A DNA stretch of 21,618 nucleotides, from positions 84,115 through 105,732 of the forward strand of contig BMAT01007617.1 of the NCBI GenBank assembly GCA_019649035.1, given 5' to 3'. This DNA is from Elysia marginata. Taxonomy: Eukaryota; Mollusca; Gastropoda; Plakobranchidae. Below, one piece after another: positions 1 through 11,527 of the stretch. Position numbers and translations under genes: made by a program. Within the stretch, counting starts at the first letter, position 1. Each line of letters starts with the position of its first letter. The notes under the pieces are model-generated. The model searched no databases. It was not told the origin of the DNA and worked only from the letters and a program-made list of their open reading frames with translations.

Positions 1-3000
1 ACACATTAAAGACGTGTAAAGACATATTCGTCAGAGTACATTAATGCTAGGGAATATTCAGGTTTTGTGATATAACAGCCTTTGAAAGGAAATGAAGAAT
101 TTTTCTAGACAAAATAAAAAACAAACGCATCGATAGTAAGTTAGATATATTGGATGACGGGCGCATGGCGTGGGTGCTTTGTGGGATATAATATTTTTAT
201 AAACACTTAGAACACGCCAAATCTAAAAAAAAAAGCTCTAGACGCTTTGAAAAAAGGTGGTTACAGTCTTCCACTGCCGAAAACAATCTCAAGACTATGG
301 ACTGTGTCAGGACTAACCTCTTTTGTGTGTAAACTTCAAAAGATGAGCTCACCAGCGAACGTTTCTGTGAGCATGTTAATTTATTCGAATAACCCTAGTG
401 CTGAATGTAAGCCTAAGAAACTCACTAAAGCGGAACTACTCTTTAAAGTTTTTTAAAAGTTCATGAAAGAATAGCCCTATAAACCAAACCTTTACAAAAG
501 ACAACATGCTTCCTGGTGTACCCAAAAGGCGCAGCTGAAAGTTGACAAAGTTATCGTTGGTTGACGTTAACATATGTTTTGAAAATATTGGAAGACGATG
601 TGCACATTTCAGGTAATGGTGCAGGGTCTCAAGCTGATTCGAAAGACGTTCAGCCGGGCCTTTTATGTATAATGAAGATCAGCGGTCATTAATAATTATG
701 TGTCCGGTGATTCAACGACCGTAGAAGCCGCACATAATGGAGCATTGTTATAATTATAAAGTGCTTTTCTTTGCACACATGAAAAGGTTCCTCAAACTTT
801 TTTTGTCCTGTGTTTAGTACAGCTCTTAGTATTAATAAACTAACGATCGTATGCCCCCGATGTGTCTTCACAAAGTTAAAAAAAAACAACATTTGAAAAC
901 AAAACTCGAGTCAAAAATTGAATTTATGTCGTTAACAACCATGAAATAGTTTTAAAAAAGGTTGAAAACATTAACTGGGTCACAAGCTTTAATGCCCTTT
1001 ATCGGCCTATTCATGAATTTATTTTAAAAACGTTTTTTTTCTACTTCCTCCAAATGTTTAACCGCACTGACTCCAAATCTTTAAACAATGACCATACTCA
1101 GGACATAAGTGATTTAACCATTTTAAAAACCTGTTTAACAGAATGTTTCTCATGGTGTAAAGATTTAGGTGTGAAACCTTACAATGATTTCTGTTTCCAC
1201 AAAGTGCCTCAACTAGACTCATTTTCTTTGACTAAGTAAATATTTACACAATTTTGTAGCGATTTTCTTGGCCGTTTTTTCTCAGTTCTGAATCTACAAC
1301 GCGGTTCGGTGAGCAGCATGAACGATTTTGCAAAAGTTTTAAAATGTAAACTTTCTAGGGCGTCGTGATGCAGAGCCCCGACACCTCCCCTCTCCCCACC
1401 CTATCGTGAGAAGAAGCCCAAAATCTCTAGATTTGACCTTACACTTTGGTTAGGCTGGTTGATCATTTAATGATATCGCACTTTGCTTTCGCTGAGACTA
1501 AAAATCAAGTCAGATAAATCAGTAAGGCCCTTAAGTTCCGCTTACTTAATATTTCGTCTGTCTGGCTTTTTCACAACGTAATTGCCCCTTCAACGCTGTC
1601 TCCAGGTTGTCTAAGAAAAGAAAACTGAAGAATATTTCTGCTCTAACGCAGCATACCAAGAGTAATGTCCCTTTTTTGTTGCCCATTTTTATCCTGTATA
1701 CGCAGGTAAGAATTCATGGCTCTCCATTTGCGGTGAAGTTTAAAAATTCCTTAACTTTTAAAAGTATAAGAAATTCGAAACTTGTTCTATTATATTTCAA
1801 AATTCATTTTAGCAGGTTGTTTTTTTATATTGATTAAATGTCTACAACTGTACTTTAAAATTTTATTTGATTATTGTGGTAAAATCTTGTCTTGTCAACA
1901 TTGGCCAGATCTAAGTCACTTATAATGAGTCGCTCTTTTTGATGAAATGTTTACAGCCATTTCTAGTTTTTAAAAAGTAATGCGTTATATTTTCGCAGTG
2001 TATTCTAGTTTCCAAAGCACCCGTATCATTTGGCCCACACCTAGATGTGTAAACCCAACAAAAGTTACTGAAATTCAACTGACAGCTTTTAAAATTGTAG
2101 CAGCACTGACCACATTTATTCCCAGGACTTAAACATTCGCACAATCACATACAGAACTACACGTAAAACAAGTGCATTGTTTTTATTATTTTTAGCTTCT
2201 TAAACTCAAAAGCATGTTCTGACAGTTCCATTTACTATTTAAAAATAACAACTAATGCTAACTTATGCGATGTGTTCTTTATTGCTGTTGCCCACACAAA
2301 GTATTATTTATATTTTTTCCTGCCTTCTAGGTAACACTGGTATTTTTAAAACTTGAGTTGGATATTCTCATGCCGAGTAGAATAACGAGACCAGTTATCT
2401 AATAGTTATATCCTGCATCGATGCTGTTCACAAGAAGAAAGTAGAGGTATTTTATAAGGCTGATTAGTTATATGACACAGACACTAAAACATAGGAAAAA
2501 TTCATGGTATTATGACATTGCTGATTTCACTACATGACATTATTATAAAGATTCTTATTAAGACCACACCAAGCTTACCAAGGTATCGCATCACATAAGT
2601 TATCTCCTTTTGCAGTTAAATAGAACAATGAAAGGTGTGTAGTTTAACTTCAAACCATCCCCATGGAAAAACACACAATACCATGACTATCATAGACCAT
2701 GTTTAGCGGAAATTCATCTGTTCTTTCGTAAAATCTACGTAAAAGTGTTTTTCAACGAGAATAAATTTGTTTTGTGAATTACACACCAACATAAATAACT
2801 AGTCCGTTTCAATGAGAAAGTTTGTCATAATGCAGTGTTAGCCTATATCAAACCTATGCTCCATAGATTTGAGAAGGTGGTACAGCCTATTTTTCCTGTC
2901 GCTATTGTAGAGGTAATTTTTTATGATTGAAACGTTAGTGCTGTTACTTTTTAAAGAAAGTGGTCGGAATAACAGCAGATCGGAATTTTTAAATAAAACT

Positions 3001-3636
3001 ATGTCAACTAGTGCACTCTGATACGAAATTTCCTTATGTAGGGCTATGCCAGGAAACGGGAGCATGTACTAACAGGTGCTGCAATAAAATAATAGTTCAG
3101 GCAAATAATAGAAAGAGAAATAAATAAATGACCTCAAGATGTAAGGAAGAAAGAAGTTACAGTAAGCTTACCTAAAGAAGGAAAAAAAAAACAAACAAGC
3201 TTTTCTAACATCGATCACATATAATTCTGTTATTAACAGCATTACGTTGGAGGTTTGTACAAAAATTGCATCTTACGTTTCACTGTATTTTATTGTTCAA
3301 AAGGCCTTGACGTCTTTTATGTATTGTATGAAGGAATCTATCGATTTTAGAACAGGAGAAGAAGTAAAAGATACATTCCATAGTTTTAAAAGTTCAGATG
3401 TAACCTATGTCTAAATCGTGTCTTAATATTTAACCAGAACCCGTATATTCCTCTTTTTTTTACCTCAGTCATCTATTCTGTCTTCCTATCTTACAAGCCC
3501 ATTTTTCTCTGACTTTTTAATCCATTCAATAGCCCCCTTTCTTCCTCTCACAAGTAAGATCTGAAATCTTTAGTGTTATTTTCTTTCTTGCCATTTTGCT
3601 TCTTTTCTTTTCCTCCATTATATACCTTTGTTCCCA

Positions 3637-3640
<4 letters not shown>
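1..3640. other. Non-coding AT-rich region, no gene recognised
   Basis: No open frame in this stretch reads like a known protein, and the frames present are short with low-complexity composition. The sequence is AT-rich with many A and T runs, as expected for intergenic DNA or a large 5' intron. A short frame near 1705-1745 reads like the end of a filamin-type repeat (HGSPFAVKF), but it is too short to support a gene. I see no RNA gene here. Positions 3460-3640 become pyrimidine-rich towards the CT microsatellite. Confidence 0.6.

Positions 3641-3668
<28 letters not shown>
3641..3668. repeat. CT dinucleotide microsatellite, 14 units
   Basis: An uninterrupted run of 14 CT units lies inside a wider pyrimidine-rich stretch starting near 3460. 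The opposed RE-repeat frame on the minus strand is only the translation of this simple repeat and is not a gene. Length polymorphism is expected. Confidence 0.97.
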
Positions 3669-3672
<4 letters not shown>

Positions 3673-3919
3673 CTACATTTAATCCGCAGTTTAAACTGTT
3701 TCCTGATTTGTTCTTGTAAATGGAATTTAACGTCTCTAGATAAATGTGATCTGTTACTTAGCCTAAACATCTTAATGTGGGTTCTCAGAGGGGAAATCGA
3801 TAAAACAGCGACAAACAATACCACTTTAAGGATGTCTTTTAGTCCTTTTTACCAAAAAAAAACCCCACTGCTGTAAATAGTTCAACAGCGTGAGGAAATA
3901 TCGACTGCATCAAACCAGA

Positions 3920-4440
3920 ATTTGAACTCTGAATTTGAAATCGGAAAGACAAAGGTTTATCCGAAAGCCACCACGCTGAGACTGGTACAAGTCTCGGTGG
4001 CCACAATTCCTACTCGTGTAACGGAAAACCTAGTGTTCCAACCGCCACTTTTTCTGAGCTACAAATGCTTTTTCGCCCACAGACCAAAAACAAATATAAT
4101 GATCGACCTTTTCTTTTCCGCTTAGGCCGACCCGAGATTGTCCACCCGTGTCAAATACTTATAGACTGGCCTGTAGACTCGACTCAGAGTCCGGCTGACC
4201 TCGTTTAAACTACCCTGAACTGTCTCTCTAGTTTGGACCTGGATCTCAAGACAGGCCAGTATGTCATCAAGTTGCTACCAGTTCCTCTAACGGACCTTAA
4301 TCCGACCACTACTGTGTGTCCGCTGTCCGCCCGGCTTAACACACATTCTTGCACCGTGGCTACCGGGGAGTTGACAGCTACCAGTCTAGTCCTGATCACA
4401 AGAAGAATGCTGGGACAGGATCGACTGCAGAAAATTAGCT
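3920..4440. other. GC-richer unexplained block with bulged hairpin
   Basis: This block is visibly richer in G and C than its AT-rich surroundings. It is open on both strands over roughly 4205-4440. At 3967-4001 it contains an inverted repeat: GCCACC (3967-3972) and GAGACT (3978-3983) pair with AGTCTC (3990-3995) and GGTGGC (3996-4001). The loop is six bases and a five-base bulge (3973-3977) sits on the left arm. I do not recognise any protein in it. It could be a decayed mobile element, a pseudogene fragment or a structured non-coding element. No function is claimed. Confidence 0.35.
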
Positions 4441-5081
4441 AGTTATTGGATATTGAGTATCGATAGCTGTATAGCGGCGATACTTATCCCAAACTATGAG
4501 GTGGCGTTCTCATAAAAAAGGCTAGTTGCGGCATTTTAACATTATAACCAAGGACATGTTTTGAAAACTTCTTAGAAGCTCTTAAAGAGAGTAAAAAGAT
4601 TTCTCATATTTTGAATATTACCCAAGTGATTGCATTTGGGAGATATGAAGACTAATGAGAGGTTTTCTTGGGAAAGTTTACAAAAATTAAAGTTTTTTTT
4701 TTACTAAGGGTTTAAAGTGATCACCGACCGATCCCCTAGTTGAGTATCTATTTCAAGACGTTATTATTATTAATGGTATTATCGTTATATTTCATAAAAG
4801 AACTTTTTTTTTACTTGAAATAGAAATTTTTTCAGATAAAATGTCATCTCGACTCGACCCATTTTGAAATTTCTCTACAAACCTACCAGCTTGATGTCTA
4901 CCAAATACAATATCTTTTGAATTGATAGTTTTGTCTCTTTTCCAGCATACGTAGGGCTGGGGTAAACGGTTTGCGGGCTGAAATTTACAATAAATATTAC
5001 TAATGGGCGGACCTTTTAGGGACATATGGAATAATAATATGCTTGAGCGTAACAAATTTGAGCTCTCCAGGGGACTCGACC
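4441..5081. other. Non-coding AT-rich stretch
   Basis: I see no gene, RNA or clear repeat family here beyond short A/T runs and TTATTA repetitions near 4762. The minus-strand frame over 4792-5055 shows no recognisable domain. Confidence 0.5.
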
Positions 5082-5356
5082 GGCTCTGTGGCCTAGCGGT
5101 AAGACACTCGCTCAGGGATCGGGAGGTGTGGGTTCGATCCCCGGCCGAGTCAAACCAAAGACTTTAAAATTGGTATTAGTAGCTGATCCGCGGAGTGTCT
5201 GGCATTATGGATTTAGTGCTAAGTCTGGTCGGCCCGGTGTCAGGATAATGTGACTGGGTGTGGTGTATGCAAGCGCTACTTACATCACAGTGTGGCATCA
5301 CGCTTTCAATTGTCTCAAGCGTCGTCTCTGGTATAACCTTGTAGTTAAAAAAAGAC
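5082..5356 (+). mobile_element. tRNA-derived SINE with tRNA-Pro-like head
   Basis: The head at 5082-5152 folds as a tRNA. The acceptor GGCTCTG pairs with CCGAGTC with one mismatch and one wobble. A pol III box A lies at 5089-5099 (TGGCCTAGCGG) and box B at 5131-5141 (GGTTCGATCCC). The anticodon loop reads TCAGGGA, which would place AGG (Pro) as anticodon, but position 33 is C rather than T. The D, anticodon and T stems each carry a mismatch. An unrelated body of about 190 bases follows and ends in a short A run at 5347-5353. Head plus body plus A-rich tail indicates a SINE rather than a working tRNA gene. No clear target-site duplication was seen. Confidence 0.72.
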
Positions 5357-6133
5357 ATTAAAATTCAAACAACCAAACCAGGGGACCCGAAAGAAGACTT
5401 TGACAAATTATCTTATACTGGTAGTGAGTGGTTGCAAAATTCCAAAATGATCTAATACATCGGAGAATCATAAATATTGAACTAAGCATTTTAAAGTAAA
5501 ATTGAACGTATTCGAAATCACGAACTTTATAAGCTATCAAAATATGTAGCCTTGTTCCAGAGCAAAATGTATTCGACCGTGGACAGGAGGCTATATATTT
5601 CATGCATGTGAAACTTAAATGTTTCAGCCTGGAGTAGGAAACGTAAGAAAATAAAAACAGACGAATCGCTATGGTATTTCATATTAGTGCAAACCTTGAT
5701 TCATTTTGCCCTGTTTTGTCGGAAGACTGTCTGAAGCGCCCCCCTCCCCCCCACACACACATACAACACATACCACCAACAAACCCTTTTTAGGTTTTCA
5801 AACAATCAAAAACTTCGCAAACATATTTGTGCGGCTAATATTAATTTGCGATATCGATTTGCCTATCAGGTTCTAAATATTTAACTTGTCAATACTGAAT
5901 ACATGTAGAAGTATAAAATTACCGGTTTTAGGGAGTTGTTTAAAGAAGACAAGAAGCAGTCTGAATATAAATTGTACTTATAATACACAGAAACCTTTTT
6001 ATAGGAGTTCAAACTTTTAAAGTTTAACTCTGCGAAATCTATATATTGGTAAAACTCTTCTGTGCAATAGTTCAATGTGATCCTAATTCACGTAGAGACA
6101 CATTGATCCATAGCGCAAAAGAGTTATATTCGT
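5357..6133. other. Non-coding stretch with C-rich and CA-rich tract
   Basis: The stretch is AT-rich and non-coding. A short C-rich and CA-rich tract sits near 5740-5780. No gene or RNA structure was recognised. Confidence 0.5.
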
Positions 6134-6238
6134 CTTCCGGGAGCGTCCGCCATTTTGATAGCCAAACGCTACATTTTCGTAATGAGCACAGCATCAATTA
6201 TCGAATCTACTTAATAACAGACTTTCGGTGGGACCAAT
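6134..6238 (-). promoter_or_regulatory. Promoter-like cluster of ETS, YY1/TISU and CCAAT motifs
   Basis: An ETS-type core CTTCCGG lies at 6134-6140, and CCGCCATTTTG, the YY1 consensus, at 6147-6157. A CCAAT box lies at 6234-6238. Read on the minus strand, the CCAAT box (as ATTGG) is about 80 bases upstream of AAAATGGCGG. That geometry is typical of housekeeping promoters with a YY1 or TISU-like start. The minus-strand ATG at this site opens only nine codons before a stop, and no downstream gene is recognised on that strand. It could also be a bidirectional promoter feeding a non-coding first exon of the gene to the right. This rests on motifs only. Confidence 0.3.
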
Positions 6239-8930
6239 CACTATCTCCTCCATAACCACAGAACCAATTTAGATGCGAATTTCATTGAAATTCATGAAAA
6301 AATTACTCTGTGTTCTGATTTGGTGTAGGCTCATGTACATTTTCCGCAACTATGAGAACTCTAGGCCTAAAGTCACTTGGTTCGTAATCCTCGCCGGTTA
6401 CTTTTTCCATTTACATTTCAGAATCTTTATCTTCTAGATCTAGAAACCAAAAAAGATCTAGATCTAGCAATGATGGGTTTTACTTGAACGTCGAGATTCG
6501 TTCATGAAATAACGCGTTGCGCTGGTGCTGATGAAAAAAAATTTTTATGCGATGAAAGAATATAGTGCGAAACACAAATCCGAACGATGGTAGATTTTAT
6601 GAATGATTTTTACGTCATGCTTTGCGTTTCATCGCTGATGTAAAACTTGAAGCTAGCCCTAATGCAATTGGGAACACAACAGACTTTATGAATAAAAAGG
6701 CTCACCAATGTTTGTGTTCTAGGTTTCGGATGAAACGATAGGTTTGCTGACAATGATAATCTGAAATCTAGATCTAGACCTAGATTAAATGGGTTTTTTT
6801 TAAAATAGGTATGCGTGAATTATTATCAAGCTTCAAACCGTGATTCTTCTTTAAGTCGAAAAGCTTTATGAAGAAAATGAATAAATCTAGAAATTTTGTT
6901 TATATTCATTTTTTTGTTTGCTTGCCTATTAGCTTATATCATCCATGTCATGGCATTTAATAAATGCCAGTTTCTAGCTAGATCTAGGTGAAGAAGAGGA
7001 AGAAATCTACAGAGGGACTGAGCAACAAGAGAGAAATAGAGAGACAGAGAGAGAGAGCAAGAGATAGGCAGCTAAACCCTTAGGTTTACAATAAAACAGA
7101 GAATTACTGCCTAAAACGGGTGATTCTGCCAAGGAGGAACTATAATGAAAAGCACAAGAAAGAGATAGCAGTGTGCAATTTTTATTGATACTTTCCAGAG
7201 TAGAATAGGAGGACTAGGGTGAGAAACAGAGATTTCAAGGGGGTGGGGCGGTCACGAAAAATGAGAAAAATGTAGTGAAGGTAAGAAAAAAAGACAGATA
7301 AAAAGAGAGTTTGAGGGTGTGGCAGAATGAGATCACAGAAGGTAGAAATAAAGTTGGTGGTATCTACTACATGTACCCTATCAATTACAGATGCGAAGCA
7401 CGGGCTGCATTAACTAGTGTAATAAAACAGGAGTTCTTTTCTTTTCCTGCTTTTAGCAACATTTAATCATAAGCGATGGCTCACCCCCTTATGATACTGA
7501 TAGTATTCTGTAGCTTTAACTTAACTTAAACTTAAAGATTTCTTTACGTGCGAAAAGGAAGTTTGATGTTGGATTCGTCGGGTTATCTTAGGATATAACA
7601 GGAAATTAATCTCCATTATGTCTTTAACGAAAAATCGATAATCTATAAATAATAAGCGTCATTAAATTTGTTCGTTCCAAATAAGATTTTAATCTTTAAT
7701 TGTGCATTGACCTACCTAAATTCAAGTGATGTCAAACTTCTACAACATAGTCTCATATATAGACTTAAAGTACACTTCATTATGTGTTTTATTGCTAGCG
7801 GAATTCTTTAAAATACGTTGTTAACAAATTCCCTAGGCCAGGATTTCATAATAGGTTATAACTACTGTCGGATGTTGACTTAGAAAAAAGAGAATGAAAA
7901 AACAAAACAAACAAGCGCATCTCTCGCTTTTCCCGAATACAATTCTGCTTAATTTAAATGGTATCGATATTGCCATCAAAGCCACGAGTATAGAGATCAA
8001 AGAGCACCTGGGAAATCAGCAGTCAATGCTATGAACATAATCGATCAGCGCTTAGTTGACTCTACCTAACTGCAGAAGAGTGGCTGCAACCATGGGACAC
8101 TTCCAATACAGATCTTTACACCGCGGTCCTAACTATTCCCACAGCAGAGAAAAAGAATACTGAATAGTTTTCTTAACACCCTGAACCTTTCGAGGAAACA
8201 CAAGAGCTCCAAGGCCTGAGAGGGTACTCTGAATTTAAAAGGATGATTTAGGTACGGACTTGACAATGATAAACAAACGTACTGTAAGATAACAATTTCG
8301 ATTTTTTTTTGAATAATGACCTTGAGAGATATGCTTTTACTTCTATGTAGCTCTGTGTCAATACTTTGTTGTTATGCATATCATGGAGCTTCATAGGTTT
8401 GAAAAACTTTTTGTGAATTATTGCGCGTCTTTACCACGCTTAAATGCAAAACAGAGCATAATGAAAAATCTCAAGTTAGATTAAATGGTTCAAATTGAAA
8501 CGATGTGTTCATGTTGGAGACAATTAAAATGTCTGTAGATGGTAAAGAAATACAGGAGCGTTAATATCCTGACACTCTTTTCCTAAGGCGAGTTTTACTT
8601 TGTTTTAAAACGTCTAAATTTAATGTCATTTTGGACTCACTCTTGACAGTATTAAAATTTTAAGGTACATGTAGGCTATAACTCTGTTTATGATACTTTA
8701 TGTATCTTACCACGTTCTAATCGATATCGGGAAATGAAAAAGTAATAAATAATTTTTTCATAACCAGCTCTTGTATGCAAAGGACGTTATAATATAGTTC
8801 TGCCAATATTTCCACACTGACTATTGACATAACTATTTCATAACGTTTAAAGATAATCCTAAATTGTTTTCAAAACAAGGGACTTTATTATTTTTTTTTA
8901 TTAAAATTAGCCAATAACTGATTCCTTTCC
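6239..8930. other. Non-coding upstream region with CTAGATCT cluster and GA-rich tract
   Basis: No coding exon was recognised. Short palindromic CTAGATCT-type motifs recur at about 6435-6470, 6768-6786, 6884-6890 and 6975-6986. A purine-rich tract dominated by GA and GAGA lies at about 7008-7066. The rest is AT-rich. A 5' non-coding exon and promoter of the downstream gene may lie here but cannot be located by eye. Confidence 0.5.
6435..6986. repeat. Cluster of CTAGATCT palindromic motifs
   Basis: The 11-base TCTAGATCTAG and its shortened forms recur four times within about 550 bases. The first pair (about 6436-6467) sits as an inverted repeat around a short A-rich spacer. The cluster could be the decayed termini of a small non-autonomous element or a simple palindromic repeat family. 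Ends and target duplications could not be defined. Confidence 0.35.
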
Positions 8931-9040
8931 ACAGGTAGCTTTCTAAAAACTAAAACAAACTGTAAATTAAAATGTTCCTACTTTGAAATTTTGTTTCTTT
9001 CTAAAAGGATATTTGCAAAACATACAGACCACCATTCACC
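8931..9040 (+). other. Candidate 3' splice sites and 5' UTR before the start codon
   Basis: Two acceptor-like sites precede the start codon. One is a pyrimidine-rich tract ending in ACAG at 8931-8934, and the other is TTTCTTTCTAAAAG ending at 9007. Either could join an upstream non-coding exon to the exon carrying the ATG. The 5' UTR portion just before the start runs to CACCATGG, a near-ideal animal initiation context. There is no transcript evidence, so which site is used is unknown. Confidence 0.35.
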
Positions 9041-10231
9041 ATGGACGGCTCCGGTTCGAGTGACCTGAGCTTTCTCTATGACATGCTCAACCTCGGTTTT
9101 GATGGCTACGCCTCTGAGATCAGCCAGGTGGTAGACCGTACATTCCGAGAATCCCCCAGGACGGCCGTCTCGGTCAGGGAAATCCTCACACCTAGAACTC
9201 CAGGTCTGCATGCGGACAGGGAAATTTCTAGAAGCAGCGACGATATGGATGTGAGCCAGAAGTCACAAAGGTCTGTGCGACGAGAACATTCCGACACCCC
9301 AATAACGCCACGAAGGTTGGGTTCTCAGCCAGTCAGCGTGGTGTATCACACCGCAGTCAAGCAGGCGCCCGGAAACAGTCTCAGTTTAAGCTCCGGCTCC
9401 TCCTGGCCAGAACTTAACTCTATGGAACACGAGAATCTTCAGCGCCAGCTACACAACCACCTCAGACAACAGCAACAGAGGAGGTTCTCCGACCTGGGCA
9501 TGTCGCCCATCACGCCGAGATCTGGCTCAACTGACCTCCCTCCTTACCACAGTGCTCGAACCTCCAGCAATACACCCAGGGCTCTCGCTAGTATAAAAGA
9601 ACATTCGGGCTCTAACTTAAGTCTAGACGAACTGAGAAACTTTAAACTTTATGAACGATCGCTACCACATCCTAGCCCTAAACCCTTGCACAAGTCCAGT
9701 AGCTTTAAAGAACCAAAAGCAGGGTACGGACTAAGCAATATGAGCAACCATGGCGGTTTTGTTCCTGGCCCTGCCTTTGACAACCTTGCTTCGTTAACAG
9801 CCTCGGGACCTGGAGTTCGCCGTGAGAACGGTGTCCACGTACCCTATCTAGACATACCAGTGACTGGCCGAAGCAACTCGATGAAGACACAGGAACTTCT
9901 CTCAGCCTTGCTGTCGGGGTATCAAACGTCCTCCACTAACGCTTCCTCCACGCTCTACAACTCTCAAAACACGAATTTTTATCCAGACCGAGCACTAGAG
10001 CCGCGCGGGAGCTTAGCATCTCAAGGCCTGCCCGTCTCAGACAACCTGGAAGCAAAGCCAGGTCCTCCAGAGCAGCCCGGTGAGCCATGGACCAGGCGAG
10101 ACAAGATGTTACTAGCAGGCTTGATCTGTGTGGCGCTCATCGTCATTCTGTTAGCTGTTATTGTACTTCTTGTAGCAGCCGGTGTGGTAAAGGATGACGG
10201 CGACTCCTCGACATCTGTATCATCAGGGGAG
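9041..10231 (+). CDS. Exon 1: disordered cytosolic tail and transmembrane helix
   Basis: This exon encodes residues 1-397. The start is chosen for its CACCATGG context and because the frame is open and unbroken to a strong donor (GAG|GTAAAT). Residues 1-355 are rich in Ser, Pro, Arg and Gln with no folded domain apparent. Proline-directed sites recur: ESPR (37-40), LTPRTP (49-54), TPITPRR (86-92), SPITPR (155-160) and NTPR (177-180). A basophilic-kinase-type site RRFS lies at 147-150. TRRDK (351-355) precedes a 27-residue hydrophobic helix (357-383), which is followed by KDDGD. That charge pattern puts the N-terminus inside the cell and the rest outside. The reading frame runs past the donor to a stop at 10282, which would give a soluble-stalk-free 413-residue form only if intron 1 were retained. 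Confidence 0.85.
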
Positions 10232-11169
10232 GTAAATGCAATTTATAACCTGATTAAAATCTGTTATCATAGATGGATTTAAAAATAAGGCTAAATAGAC
10301 GGAAGCCTTGTTAATCCGAGGACAGCAGAGATAGATGTACGCGTTTGTTCAGAAATGCAGTAATATCATAAGAAGCAGCAAGTGAGAAAGATGTTCGTTA
10401 ACGTATAAGTGTCTAGCAAACAGACCATTCGCCACTTAAACATTTAAAATTTTTGCCGTAATCCAAAAGCGTGTTCGGTAAGCTTAGGGGACGTTAACCT
10501 CTTTAAAGTTTAAGCAGTCTGACATATTTACGTTAACTTACAGAAAGACGCTCTGAAATACTCATTTGTCAATAATGTTTAGGCACCAGCTATTGTAAAT
10601 TTAATGTTGTATACATCAATTAAAACTAATGTGATTTCGTATTGATGCATTTACAGTTTTGATAAAAAGGAATGTGTCTCCGCACCTTCTATTTAGAGCC
10701 TCCGTATATTTGGAGACTGCGTGCCCTCTAGGTAGCGGCCACCTAGACTCAACTGCTAGGTGCCCTCTACAACTATCCAACACAGAAGAAAAAGATAGGA
10801 GCCTTTGTCAACGATTGCGGGTCTATTTTTAGAGGCTAGATTGATCAGCAACGCCTTTGCACCGGCCGCATTAAGGCTCAATAAAATGTAATAAGCCCAA
10901 GTGGTTATACTTGCTGTTGCAAAATCGCATTCTGCGTGGCTTGTACACCCCCCTTACTTTTTCTCTTACTTCCTTGATCTGTGTCTGTAAATCTATCTGT
11001 CTATCTCTCGTTCTCTTCCTCCTGATTTCCTTGCTCTCTGTCATCACCTAATTTCTACCTCCTAAACCTTCTTCTTCTTCTTCTTCTTCAACTTTTCCAC
11101 TACTGCTGCTGCTACTCCTCCTCCTCCTCCTATTCCTCCTCCTCCTCCTCCTCCTACTACTACTACTAT

Positions 11170-11225
<56 letters not shown>

Positions 11226-11476
11226 CTACTACTACTACTCTGACTACTACTCTTACTACTAATACTACTACTACTACTACTNNNNNNNNNNNNNNNNNNN
11301 NNNNNNNNNNNNNNNNNNNNNNNNNNNNNNNNNNNNNNNNNNNNNNNNNNNNNNNNNNNNNNNNNNNNNNNNNNNNNNNNNNNNNNNNNNNNNNNNTACT
11401 TCTACTACTAATACTACTACTGCTGCTGCTGCTGCTGCTACTGTTACTACTACTACTACTTTAACTACTACTACTT

Positions 11477-11527
<51 letters not shown>

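Noticed and set aside
1705..1745. Filamin-like tail motif HGSPFAVKF after an acceptor-like CAG
   Set aside because: Only about a dozen residues match, with no upstream domain and no second exon, so chance or an old relic is more likely.
3618..3876. Opposed frames with RE and LS repeats
   Set aside because: Both arise from the CT dinucleotide microsatellite.
5082..5152. Functional tRNA-Pro gene
   Set aside because: There are mismatches in the acceptor, D, anticodon and T stems and a C at position 33, and a SINE body with A tail is attached.
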